Assembly (NCBI GenBank): GCA_022822865.1
Contig: JAJDYJ010000072.1
Location: forward strand, 1 to 48,437
Direction of reading: 5' to 3'
DNA: 48,437 nucleotides
Source of the DNA: Pseudomonadales bacterium
GTDB lineage: Bacteria > Pseudomonadota > Gammaproteobacteria > Pseudomonadales > Pseudohongiellaceae
Part shown: piece after piece, positions 8,109 through 16,269 of the stretch
How positions within the stretch are numbered: the first letter of the stretch is position 1
How the letters are laid out: the number at the start of each line of letters is the position of its first letter
Translations under genes and position numbers: made by a program
Notes under the pieces: model-generated
Told to the model about the DNA's origin: nothing
The model's database searches: none
The model's input: the letters and a program-made list of their open reading frames with translations, nothing else

Positions 8109-9632
8109 ATGCCGGAACAGGAAAACGCACATCGATCGCCGGAGCATGCGGATAAACGCGCGGTTCGGGTACACGCGCTGCCGCCTCCCGACTCTCGCCG
8201 GCCGTCGGTCTGGCTGTGGCTGGGCGTCGCCTTATTGCTGATCACGGCCCTGCTGGTCATCTTCGTCCTGCCGGTAATCGTCACCGAGTACGAACTTCCG
8301 CTCGAACTTCGGACCGAAGCGGTCCCGCCGCCGGCGCCGTCCCCCGCCAGATCGCCCGCGGACGGACTTTCCCCATTCGAGGAGGCGATGCTCGCGCGGG
8401 AACGAACGCAGGCGCAGGAGGTGCTTGCCGTCATACTCGAAGCCCAGGACGAACTCGAAGGCTTGCAGGTCGGAGAATGGGCCGGAGAGACCTACGACGC
8501 CGCGCTTGAAGCCGCCCGCGCCGGCGATGAATTCTATCGCGAGCGGGAGTTCGATCAGGCCGACGCTTCGTACCGGGAAGCGGCCGATATTCTCAATGAC
8601 CTGCTTGAGTCCGTGCCGCAAAGACTCGAACAGGCGCTTGCCGCCGGCGAGGACGCGCTGCTGCGAGGCAATCCGGATCGTGCCGGGGAACAATTTCAGG
8701 TTGCTTTACTGTTTGAGCCCGGTAATTCCACCGCTCAGGCCGGTCTCGAACGAACCGCGAACTACGAAGAGTTCGCGGCATTGCTCAACAGTGCCGGCGA
8801 ACTGGCGCGGACAGGAGATCTGCAACGATCGTTGGAGGTCTACCGCGAGGCGGCGGCCCTGGATCCGTCCAATCCGCTGGCGCGGGCGGGGATGGGCGAC
8901 GTGACTGGCCGCATCCGGCAGCAGGAATTTTCCGACGTCATGTCCGCGGGGTTCGCTCTGCTCGAAGCGGGCGACCCGGAGGCGGCCATCGCCGAATTCG
9001 AACGCGCGGCAGGGCTCGGCGTGAACGACGAGCAAGCCAGGACCGCCATCGAACAGATCCGCAACCAGGTCGCTTCGGTCGAAATCGAGCGCTTGCGCGG
9101 CCGAATCGAGGATGCCGAGCGATCCGAACAATGGCAGCAGGCGGTCGACGCCTACGACGAAGTGCTTGCCATCGACGCAAACGTCGTATTCGCCATCAAT
9201 GGGCGCGACTATGCCGCAGGCCGCTCTCAACTCGACAATCTGCTGAGCGAGGCCATCGCCAACCCGTACCGCTTCAACGAAGACGATGTCTACCGGCAGG
9301 CGCTGGACGTCTATTACACCGGTCGCGCGATCAAAAATCCCGGAGCGAAACTGAACGAACAACTCGATGAGCTCGAAGTATTGCTGACCAATTCCCAAAT
9401 TCCGGTGGAAGTACAATTCGCCTCGGACAAGCTTACCAGCGTTACCTTGCTCAGAGTCGCCGAACTCGGCGAGTTCGAGCAGACCAGTCTGGCGTTGAAG
9501 CCTGGCCGCTACGTCGCCCTCGGCAGGCGCATCGGGTACCGCGAAGTTCGCGAGGAGTTCACCGTTGGATACGGCCAGACGCCGGCGCAGGTCGTCGTGC
9601 AATGCGTGGATCGATTGAATAGCAGGCGCTGA
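8109..9632 (+). CDS. Membrane-anchored TPR protein with PEGA-like tail
   Basis: A 507-residue protein. After a cytoplasmic head of about 35 residues comes one transmembrane helix (SVWLWLGVALLLITALLVIF), placing the rest in the periplasm. Residues of about 100-360 form tetratricopeptide-like helical repeats (ALAAGEDALLRGNPDRAGEQ, AALDPSNPLARAGMGDV, GFALLEAGDPEAAIAEFERA). The C-terminal 80 residues (SLALKPGRYVALGRRIGYRE, ending VVVQCVDRL) resemble a PEGA-type beta domain. It is followed after 4 bp by the PEGA/FGE-fold gene, and both share the same topology of short head, one helix and large periplasmic part. They are likely partners in the ExbB/VWA assembly; this is inferred from context. Confidence 0.8.
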   Translation: MPEQENAHRSPEHADKRAVRVHALPPPDSRRPSVWLWLGVALLLITALLVIFVLPVIVTEYELPLELRTEAVPPPAPSPARSPADGLSPFEEAMLARERTQAQEVLAVILEAQDELEGLQVGEWAGETYDAALEAARAGDEFYREREFDQADASYREAADILNDLLESVPQRLEQALAAGEDALLRGNPDRAGEQFQVALLFEPGNSTAQAGLERTANYEEFAALLNSAGELARTGDLQRSLEVYREAAALDPSNPLARAGMGDVTGRIRQQEFSDVMSAGFALLEAGDPEAAIAEFERAAGLGVNDEQARTAIEQIRNQVASVEIERLRGRIEDAERSEQWQQAVDAYDEVLAIDANVVFAINGRDYAAGRSQLDNLLSEAIANPYRFNEDDVYRQALDVYYTGRAIKNPGAKLNEQLDELEVLLTNSQIPVEVQFASDKLTSVTLLRVAELGEFEQTSLALKPGRYVALGRRIGYREVREEFTVGYGQTPAQVVVQCVDRLNSRR

Positions 9633-9636
9633 AGCC

Positions 9637-11706
9637 ATGACGCAACCTGACTCCGATCTCGCCGAACCGATAGTTCCGGTCGGATATACGCCGCCCGGGG
9701 GCGACAGGCTCGGATTCGCTTTTCGCTGGCGCTGGATCTACGCCGCTATCGTCGCCTTTGCCGCCTTGAGCGGATTTGCTATCTGGTTCGTATTGACGGC
9801 CAAATCGGTTTTTGTCGAAGTCGACCCAATCACGGCGGAGATCGAAATCAGCGGCGGCCTGAGCTTCATGATCGGTCCCCGCTACCTGCTTCGCGAAGGT
9901 GAATACCGGCTCCGACTGAGCAATGCGGGCTACCACGACAGCGACATCGTCCTCGCGGTGGGCGAGGAAGCCTCGCAGACCCGGCAATACGTCATGAATC
10001 CACTGCCCGGCAGGATTTCGGTCGGCGCCGGAGGCCTTGAAGGCGCCCGGGTCAGCATCGGCGGCGCGGACATGGGCAATACGCCGGTCATCGACGCCGC
10101 GGTGGAAGCGGGAGACTACGAACTGGTGGTCAGCCTCGACCGTTATCGGGATTTCAGCCGAGAAATCAGCGTTGAAGGCCGCGAGCTCGAGCAACGGTTC
10201 GAAGTCGAACTTCAGCCCGCCTGGGCCGAAGTCAGCCTGGCAAGCGAACCGGCCGGCGCCGAAGTGCTGGTGGACGGCGAATTCGCCGGGCATACGCCGC
10301 TCATCGCCGAAATTCCCGAAGGCGAACGTGCGCTCACGCTGCGACTGCCGGGACATAAGGCTTGGCGGGAAATTCTCGAAGTCACGGCCGGAGAACCGCT
10401 GCGCTTGCCGCGGGTCAAGCTGGAGGCGGCCGATGGACTGGTTTTCGTCCAGTCCAGTCCTGCCGGCGCCAGCGTCACCGTGGACGGCGAATTCAAGGGT
10501 CTGACGCCGCTTGAAATCTCCCTGCCGCCGGAACGGGCGCATGAATTCACGCTGTTCCGTGAAGGCTATAATCTGCATCGTTCAAGACTGGAAACCCGGC
10601 CCGATCAGCAACGGGAAGTGAGAATCGAGCTTGAACCGGTGCTCGTCAGCGTACGCATGCAGGTGGAGCCGGCCGACGCCGAGTTGTATGTGAACGGCAA
10701 TCTCGTCGGCCCGACGGACCGGCCCGTAGATTTGCTGGCGGCGAGTCAGACCATCGAGATTCGCAAAAGCGGCTACGTTCCCTTTACGACCGAGTTTACT
10801 CCGCGTCCCGGCCTCGACCAGATCATCCGCGCCAGTCTGAAGTCGCTCGAACAGGCCCGGCTCGAAAGTATCGCCGAGCTGACCAACGCCGCCGGCCAGA
10901 ACATGAAACTGATCTTCCCAGAGGGAAGAACTTTCACCATGGGCTCGTCGCGCCGGGAACCGGGCCGCAGGCCGAACGAAACCTTGCGCGAAGTGAAACT
11001 CGAACGGCCTTTCTATATCTCCGAAACCGAAACCACCAACGGACAGTTCCGCCGGTTCGAACCGGAACACAGTTCGGGCACGGCGGCGGGCATGACGCTC
11101 GACAACGGCAGCCAACCCGTAGTGCGGGTGTCTTGGCAACAGGCCGCACTGTTTTGCAACTGGCTCAGCGAGCGGGAATCGCTGCCGCCCTTCTACGAAG
11201 TAGCCAATGGACAGGTGGTGGGCTTCGACCCGGAGTCTCACGGCTATCGTCTGCCGACAGAAGCGGAATGGGCATGGGTCGCGCGCGTTGACGCCGACGG
11301 CGGCAGCTTGCGGTATCCCTGGGGCGACAGTCTGCCGCCTCCCCCCCGCGCCGGAAATTTTGCCGATCTCGGCGCCCGTTCGGCGCTGACGCTGGTGATG
11401 CGGGACTACAATGACGGCGAAGTCGTAACGGCGCCGGTGGGTTCGTTCGCGCCCAATCGGCTTGGCCTGTACGACCTGGCCGGCAACGTGGCGGAATGGA
11501 TGCACGATTTCTACGGCTCTGTGGGATTGAGCGGAACCGTACCGACCGACCCGCTGGGGGCGGACACCGGCGAATCCCATTCGATTCGCGGCTCAAGTTG
11601 GACCCATTCTTCAATTACCGAATTGAGGCTTTCCCATCGTGATTTCGGCGCCGAGCCACGTTACGACCTCGGCTTTCGGGTAGCCCGTTACCTTGAGGAG
11701 GAATAG
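9637..11706 (+). CDS. Membrane-anchored PEGA-repeat protein with FGE-sulfatase (SUMF1-like) domain
   Basis: A 689-residue protein. One transmembrane helix at about residues 32-52 (WIYAAIVAFAALSGFAIWFV) anchors it. Then come several PEGA beta repeats to about residue 405, for example SEPAGAEVLVDGEFAGHTPL and SPAGASVTVDGEFKGLTPLE. From about residue 425 there is a formylglycine-generating-enzyme/SUMF1 fold: GRTFTMGSS, VRVSWQQAALFCNWLSE, YRLPTEAEWAWVARV, YPWGD, GLYDLAGNVAEWMHDFYG and LGFRVAR. The Cys pair that makes formylglycine in true FGE is absent; the equivalent stretch reads RGSSWTHSSITELRLSHRD. It is therefore probably a binding or structural module. The gene lies between the TPR anchor (4 bp) and the small exported peptide (3 bp). 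Confidence 0.9.
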   Translation: MTQPDSDLAEPIVPVGYTPPGGDRLGFAFRWRWIYAAIVAFAALSGFAIWFVLTAKSVFVEVDPITAEIEISGGLSFMIGPRYLLREGEYRLRLSNAGYHDSDIVLAVGEEASQTRQYVMNPLPGRISVGAGGLEGARVSIGGADMGNTPVIDAAVEAGDYELVVSLDRYRDFSREISVEGRELEQRFEVELQPAWAEVSLASEPAGAEVLVDGEFAGHTPLIAEIPEGERALTLRLPGHKAWREILEVTAGEPLRLPRVKLEAADGLVFVQSSPAGASVTVDGEFKGLTPLEISLPPERAHEFTLFREGYNLHRSRLETRPDQQREVRIELEPVLVSVRMQVEPADAELYVNGNLVGPTDRPVDLLAASQTIEIRKSGYVPFTTEFTPRPGLDQIIRASLKSLEQARLESIAELTNAAGQNMKLIFPEGRTFTMGSSRREPGRRPNETLREVKLERPFYISETETTNGQFRRFEPEHSSGTAAGMTLDNGSQPVVRVSWQQAALFCNWLSERESLPPFYEVANGQVVGFDPESHGYRLPTEAEWAWVARVDADGGSLRYPWGDSLPPPPRAGNFADLGARSALTLVMRDYNDGEVVTAPVGSFAPNRLGLYDLAGNVAEWMHDFYGSVGLSGTVPTDPLGADTGESHSIRGSSWTHSSITELRLSHRDFGAEPRYDLGFRVARYLEEE

Positions 11707-11709
11707 GTC

Positions 11710-11964
11710 ATGCGAATCCTGATTGCGAGATTGTTGCTGTTCGCTGCCTTGTTGGGGGTCGCCGTCCAGGCGCAAACCCGGCAACAGCAGCAGGACGATC
11801 AGTCCGCTACACAAGGGCAGGAACAGGTTGAGCAGGAAGAAGCCGAACCGCAAGAGGGCGATTCCGGCGACGAGGAAGCCGCCGAAGAAGAGCAATTCGA
11901 GCGCTTCATCCCGACCGAACAGGTCTCGCGCGATCTCGGCGTTTCGTTCCCGGCGGACATTTGA
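11710..11964 (+). CDS. Small exported acidic peptide with conserved-looking C-terminal tail
   Basis: An 84-residue protein with a signal peptide (MRILIARLLLFAALLGVAVQ, cleavage near AQA). A Gln/Glu-rich low-complexity linker of about 40 residues follows, and then a distinct end FERFIPTEQVSRDLGVSFPA plus DI. The final segment is less degenerate than the linker and looks like a recognition tail. From memory, tails of the form F(I/V)P(S/T)E...SFP(V/A)DI occur on small proteins beside ExbB-like genes elsewhere; I cannot verify this here. It sits 3 bp after the PEGA/FGE gene and 24 bp before the ExbB-like gene, so it may be a small accessory subunit of that complex. Confidence 0.7.
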   Translation: MRILIARLLLFAALLGVAVQAQTRQQQQDDQSATQGQEQVEQEEAEPQEGDSGDEEAAEEEQFERFIPTEQVSRDLGVSFPADI

Positions 11965-11988
11965 GATCCCATCGAAGGACAAGGAATC

Positions 11989-12804
11989 ATGAGACAAGGG
12001 CTGCTTTACCAGACGCTTTACCAGTTGGCCGCGTTGATTACCGCGGTAATCGTAGTGCATGCGACCTATGTGGCGATCATCCGCCCGAACGCGGAGATCA
12101 TTCAGGAACAGCAGGCCCAGTTGCAGCAAGCCGATCCGGATTATGTGCCGGATCGTTCGGTGTACATCATCCTGCGCAATGTCGAACAGGAAACCTGCAT
12201 CATTCTCTTTCTCTGGGCGCTGTCGATCATCGGCATGAAGACCGTAACGACGATGCGCGAGCGCGCCCTGCTCGACCGCACGCTGATACCCCTGTCGGAA
12301 GGCATGAGTATCCTGCCGGAAGACGCGCGCAGCTATTCGCGCCCGGTGCAGGCGCTATCGGCAAAGGAACGCGGCCGTCTGCTGCCGCGGGCGCTGCTCG
12401 CCGGATTGCATCGCTTTCAGACCACGCGCGACATCCAGGACGTTTCCGCCACGATAAAGGATACCTGCGAAACCGAGGCCGACCGCCTCGAAACCGAACT
12501 CACGATCGTGCGTTACATCGCCTGGGCCATTCCCTCGATCGGCTTCCTCGGCACGGTGCGCGGCATCGGCACCGCGCTCGGTCAGGCATACCAGGCAGTG
12601 GCCGGAGATATCGTCGGCGTGACCGTGAGCCTCGGCGTGGCCTTCAACTCCACCTTCGTCGCACTGGTGGTCAGCATTCTGCTCATGTTCCTGCTGCATC
12701 AATTGCAATTGCTGCAGGATCGGCTCGTGCTCGACTGCCAGGGTTATTGCGACGACCGCTTGATCCGGCGCCTGCAGGTGCCTGACCGGGAGCACCACGC
12801 ATGA
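11989..12804 (+). CDS. MotA/TolQ/ExbB proton-channel family protein
   Basis: A 271-residue inner-membrane protein. Hydrophobic segments lie at about 9-30 (LAALITAVIVVHATYVAI) and 69-88 (CIILFLWALSIIGMKTV). A charged cytoplasmic stretch follows, then the paired helices diagnostic of the family: YIAWAIPSIGFLGTVRGIG near 175-195 and VSLGVAFNSTFVALVVSIL near 212-235. The LGTV and AFNST threonine regions match the ion-path helices of ExbB, TolQ and MotA, which form pentamers around a TolR/ExbD/MotB dimer. No separate ExbD or TolR gene is present; the two VWA genes downstream carry ExbD-like N-terminal helices and are the likely partners. Its last 4 bp overlap the next gene. Confidence 0.88.
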   Translation: MRQGLLYQTLYQLAALITAVIVVHATYVAIIRPNAEIIQEQQAQLQQADPDYVPDRSVYIILRNVEQETCIILFLWALSIIGMKTVTTMRERALLDRTLIPLSEGMSILPEDARSYSRPVQALSAKERGRLLPRALLAGLHRFQTTRDIQDVSATIKDTCETEADRLETELTIVRYIAWAIPSIGFLGTVRGIGTALGQAYQAVAGDIVGVTVSLGVAFNSTFVALVVSILLMFLLHQLQLLQDRLVLDCQGYCDDRLIRRLQVPDREHHA

Positions 12805-14132
12805 GCCTGAAGGTTATCGAGTTGAACGATGTCTCGTTACAGATCGGAGACGCGGCCGGCGTCGCCGCCGCCGGTCCCGGATTCGCCTTGCTCGAAGGCA
12901 GGGAAGCGATACTCGGCGCGGAGGCGGAAGAGCGGCATCGAATCCATCCAACGAGCAGTTACGACAAATTCTGGCACGAGCTGGACATGGAGCCGCTACG
13001 CATTGACGGCCGCATTCGCCATCACGCCGATCTCGCCTACAGCCAGTTGCTGGAACTCGCGCGCAAGGCGCAAATCGACAAAGAAGTCCTGCTTGCGGTC
13101 CCCGGTCATTACAGCAACCGACAGTTGGGGCTGCTGCTCGGAATCGTGGGTCAATGTCCTTTCCGTGTCACCGGCATGGTCGATTCCGCGCTCGCGGCAG
13201 CGGAGAACGCGTCGAGCGAGGAGCGCATCGTATACGCCGGCCTGCACCTGCACCAGGTGCTGTTGACCCGCCTGATCAGAAAAGACGGCGAGTTGGCCGT
13301 CGACAATGTCGTGCCGATTCCGCAACTGGGCCGGCAGCAACTGCTCGATGTGCTGATGCGGATCGCCAACGACGCCTTCATTCGGCAATGCCGCTTCAAT
13401 CCGCAACACGAAGCGGCTTCCGAGCAGGAACTGTATTCCATGCTGGCGGCCTGGATCGGCGAAAAGGGCGATGAACAGGGCAATCTGGAAATGGAACTGA
13501 AAGCCGGCACCATGACCCATACGGCGAAACTGCCGCGGGACCAGTTGCTCGCGGGATTGCGGAAATTCTACGACAAACTGCTGCTTTCGCTGCGCCCGCT
13601 GACCGAACCGCCCGGCGCCGGCATCCTGCTCGATCATCGGCTGGCCCTGCTGCCGGGAGCGGTCGCCGCCCTTGGCGAGGCCGGGCCGCTGCGGGTGGCG
13701 CGGCCCGAAGCCGTGACCGAAGCCTGCCTGCGCCATCACGAGCTGATCGCAGGAGGCGACGGCGTACATCGGATTCGCGCCTTGCCCGACCTCGATTCTC
13801 CGGGTGAAGTCGCGGGGAAGCGCGCCGGTCGCAATGCGCCGACCCACGCGCTGTTCCGCAATCGGGCGATGCCGGTTGCCGACCTGACGCTTGTCAACAA
13901 CCTGAACGGCAGCGGCGACAATGCGCTGGAGTTCGATCTGCCCGGCCCCTCCACGACCCTGGGCAGAATTCTGAGAAAACAGTCCGAAGTCCTGCTCGAC
14001 TGCGGCGAAATCGAATTCCGGCTCAACGACGCGCCGGTAAAAGGCAGCCACCTGCTCAAACTCGGAGACCGTATACGGTTCCCCGAAGTTTCCGACGAAC
14101 TGCTGATGATCGAGGTGAGCGATGGCCGCTAA
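12801..14132 (+). CDS. Actin-like ATPase-fold (ASKHA-like) protein with FHA-like C-terminus
   Basis: A 443-residue cytoplasmic protein with no signal or membrane segment. The N-terminal part has an Hsp70/actin-like layout: a first beta-hairpin region IELNDVSLQIGDAAG, then KEVLLAVPGHYSNRQLGLLL followed by VTGMVDSALAAAE. This parallels the DnaK pattern of a VP-x-x-(F/Y) strand, a helix and a second phosphate region. The usual DxG of phosphate-1 is not obvious, so ATP hydrolysis is uncertain. The last 80 residues (TTLGRILRKQSEVLLDCGEI, ending DRIRFPE) resemble an FHA-like beta sandwich. It overlaps the ExbB gene by 4 bp and the first VWA gene by 11 bp, implying coupled translation. It may be the cytoplasmic regulator of the motor. 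Confidence 0.6.
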   Translation: MSLKVIELNDVSLQIGDAAGVAAAGPGFALLEGREAILGAEAEERHRIHPTSSYDKFWHELDMEPLRIDGRIRHHADLAYSQLLELARKAQIDKEVLLAVPGHYSNRQLGLLLGIVGQCPFRVTGMVDSALAAAENASSEERIVYAGLHLHQVLLTRLIRKDGELAVDNVVPIPQLGRQQLLDVLMRIANDAFIRQCRFNPQHEAASEQELYSMLAAWIGEKGDEQGNLEMELKAGTMTHTAKLPRDQLLAGLRKFYDKLLLSLRPLTEPPGAGILLDHRLALLPGAVAALGEAGPLRVARPEAVTEACLRHHELIAGGDGVHRIRALPDLDSPGEVAGKRAGRNAPTHALFRNRAMPVADLTLVNNLNGSGDNALEFDLPGPSTTLGRILRKQSEVLLDCGEIEFRLNDAPVKGSHLLKLGDRIRFPEVSDELLMIEVSDGR

Positions 14133-15225
14133 CGGCAACAGGCGCAGACGCGGCGTATCGCCGCTCAGTCTGGCGTTCCTCGATGTCATGTTCTGCGGCT
14201 TCGGCGCGGTGATTCTGATCTTTCTGATCCTGGACCATACGGCCAACGTATCGGACGTGGAAAGCGATCCCGATCTGGAGCTGGAGCTCCATCTGCTCGA
14301 GCGCGAGATCACCGAAGGCATGGAAGGCAACCTCGAACTGCGCAACCTGATAGCGAGCCTCGATGAAGAATACGAAGAGGGCGAGGTCGAAGCCGAAGAA
14401 CTGCGCGAGCAGGTGGAGCTGTTGATGCGCGAACTGGAGTTGCTCAACAGCACCGGGGCCGACAACGATCAACTGCGCGATCGCCTGCTGACGGAAGTCG
14501 AGACGCTGGAGGAACAGATCGAGGATATGAGGGCGCTTGAGTTCGAGCAATCCGGCAACAACGTGCGTCAATACCTGGGCGACGGCAACCGGCAATACCT
14601 GTCGGGCATGTTCCTCGGAGGCCAGCGCATCCTGATTCTCATGGACGCCTCGGCCAGCATGCTCGACGAGACCCTGGTCAACATCATCCGCACGCGCAAT
14701 ATGCCCGACGAGCGCAAGGTGCTATCGCCGAAATGGCGCCGGGTGCTGCGCGCGGCGGACTGGATCACGACGCAGATTCCGGTTACCAGCCGCTACCAGA
14801 TCTGGAGCTTCAACACGAGAGTCACTCCGGCGCTGGAAGGCGACCCGCAGGAATGGCTCGAAGTCGCCGATCGGGACCGGCTCGGGGAAGCCGTCGACAA
14901 TCTGCGCGCAACCGTGCCCGAGGACGGCACCAATCTGGAGCAGGTTTTCCGGCTCGCGGCCGGAATGTCGCCGCCGCCGGACAATATTTTCCTGATTACC
15001 GACGGTCTGCCGACGGTCGATCGGCCGGGGCCCGCGAGAGGCCTCGTGACGCCCCGGGACCGGATCGAATTGTTCGAGAACGCGATCCGCGAACTTCCGC
15101 CCAATGTTCCGGTCAATATTATATTGATGCCGCTCGAAGGCGATCCGAGCGCGGCGGCGGCGTACTGGCAACTGGCGATGTCCACCAGAGGCTCGTTCCT
15201 GTCGCCGTCGAGAGACTGGCCGTGA
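14122..15225 (+). CDS. VWA-domain protein with ExbD/TolR-like N-terminal helix (VWA-1)
   Basis: A 367-residue protein. A basic head (NRRRRG) precedes one transmembrane helix, PLSLAFLDVMFCGFGAVILI, with an Asp at residue 21 at its start, like the proton-carrying Asp of ExbD (D25), TolR (D23) and MotB (D32). Residues of about 48-140 are strongly acidic and coiled-coil-like (ELELHLLEREITEGMEG, EEVEAEELREQVELL). A von Willebrand A domain follows with a full MIDAS: DASAS at 175-179, DGTNLE and FLITDGLP. The VWA domain lies in the periplasm and should bind a metal-bridged ligand. The gene overlaps the actin-like gene by 11 bp and is followed after 22 bp by a paralogue. Confidence 0.85.
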   Translation: MAANGNRRRRGVSPLSLAFLDVMFCGFGAVILIFLILDHTANVSDVESDPDLELELHLLEREITEGMEGNLELRNLIASLDEEYEEGEVEAEELREQVELLMRELELLNSTGADNDQLRDRLLTEVETLEEQIEDMRALEFEQSGNNVRQYLGDGNRQYLSGMFLGGQRILILMDASASMLDETLVNIIRTRNMPDERKVLSPKWRRVLRAADWITTQIPVTSRYQIWSFNTRVTPALEGDPQEWLEVADRDRLGEAVDNLRATVPEDGTNLEQVFRLAAGMSPPPDNIFLITDGLPTVDRPGPARGLVTPRDRIELFENAIRELPPNVPVNIILMPLEGDPSAAAAYWQLAMSTRGSFLSPSRDWP

Positions 15226-15247
15226 GACGCGTCGGACGGGGAACTCG

Positions 15248-16252
15248 ATGAGACGCAGAAACCGCGAAACCGAGCAGTTCAGCATATCCTTTCTGGATGT
15301 GGCGTCCTGTGGATTCGGCGCTATCATCATCTTGCTGATGATTACCAAGTCGGCCGCGCCCACCAATGAATTTTTCACCGACACATTGCCCACCGGCGTG
15401 ATCCAGGAATTGACGCGGGAACTTTTCGCGATTCGCTCGCAAACCACGGAATTGCAGGAAGAGTTGAACGCCAGCCAGGAACGCAACGCCGACCAGGAGG
15501 AGTTGATCGGCAGTCTGGACAGCAGGAGAGAGGCGCTGGTTGCCGAATACGATCTGGCCCGGGACCAGGGCGACGCGACCTCCGAGGAAATCGGCGAACT
15601 CATGCTCGCCCGGCAGACGCTGACAGAGGAAATGGAGCGATTGTTCGAGGAAACCCAGGTCCGGCAGAGCAGTTATATCGGCGGTGTGCCGGTGGACAGC
15701 GAATACGTCATTTTCGTAATCGACACCTCCGGCAGCATGTACGAAAACGCCTGGGGCAGAATGCTCGAAACGATCGAGGAAACCCTGGACGTCTATCCCG
15801 AAGTGAAAGGCATCCAGATAATGAACGACATGGGCGACTACATGTTCGATTCTTTCCGCGGCGAATGGATTCCCGACACGCCCTCGCGGCGCGTGCAGAT
15901 TCTCTCCACCTTGCGCACCTGGGATCCTCCGTACAGCAACAGCAGTCCGGTGGAAGGCGTCACCGCGGCGATCGGCTCCTTTTATTCCCCGGACAGGAAA
16001 ATCAGTGTCTACGTGCTGGGCGACGATTTTCAGCAGGGCGGTTCGATCGAACAGGTATTGCGCACGATCGACCGGATCAACGTGGAAGACGCCAACGGAG
16101 ATCGGCTCGTGCGCATCCATGGCATCGGTTTTCCGGTAATATTGAGTGGTTCCGCCCGGTTTCAGCAAAGCGGCTATCGCTATGCCTCGCTGATGCGGGA
16201 ACTGACCCAGCGGAACGGTGGTACATTTGTGGGCTTGAACGACTTCAGGTAA
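15248..16252 (+). CDS. VWA-domain protein with ExbD/TolR-like N-terminal helix (VWA-2)
   Basis: A 334-residue paralogue of the preceding protein. It has the same architecture: a basic head, a helix FSISFLDVASCGFGAIIILL with Asp at residue 17, a coiled-coil stalk (ELQEELNASQERNADQEELI, LMLARQTLTEEMERLFEE) and a VWA domain. The first MIDAS motif is canonical (DTSGSM from residue 159). The later positions are less typical (NSSPVEG and VLGDD instead of DGT and ITDG), so metal binding may be altered. Both paralogues keep the Asp and the CGFGA motif in the helix, which suggests they form a heterodimer inside the ExbB-like pentamer. It is 22 bp after VWA-1 and 17 bp before a lipoprotein gene. Confidence 0.85.
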   Translation: MRRRNRETEQFSISFLDVASCGFGAIIILLMITKSAAPTNEFFTDTLPTGVIQELTRELFAIRSQTTELQEELNASQERNADQEELIGSLDSRREALVAEYDLARDQGDATSEEIGELMLARQTLTEEMERLFEETQVRQSSYIGGVPVDSEYVIFVIDTSGSMYENAWGRMLETIEETLDVYPEVKGIQIMNDMGDYMFDSFRGEWIPDTPSRRVQILSTLRTWDPPYSNSSPVEGVTAAIGSFYSPDRKISVYVLGDDFQQGGSIEQVLRTIDRINVEDANGDRLVRIHGIGFPVILSGSARFQQSGYRYASLMRELTQRNGGTFVGLNDFR

Positions 16253-16269
16253 ACGGTAATGAGACGGTA

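Noticed and set aside
8109-16252. Considered as a Zorya-type anti-phage system because of the MotA/ExbB-like protein
   Set aside because: There is no ZorB OmpA-type partner, no helicase or nuclease gene, and the neighbours are lipoproteins and LPS genes, so an envelope role fits better.
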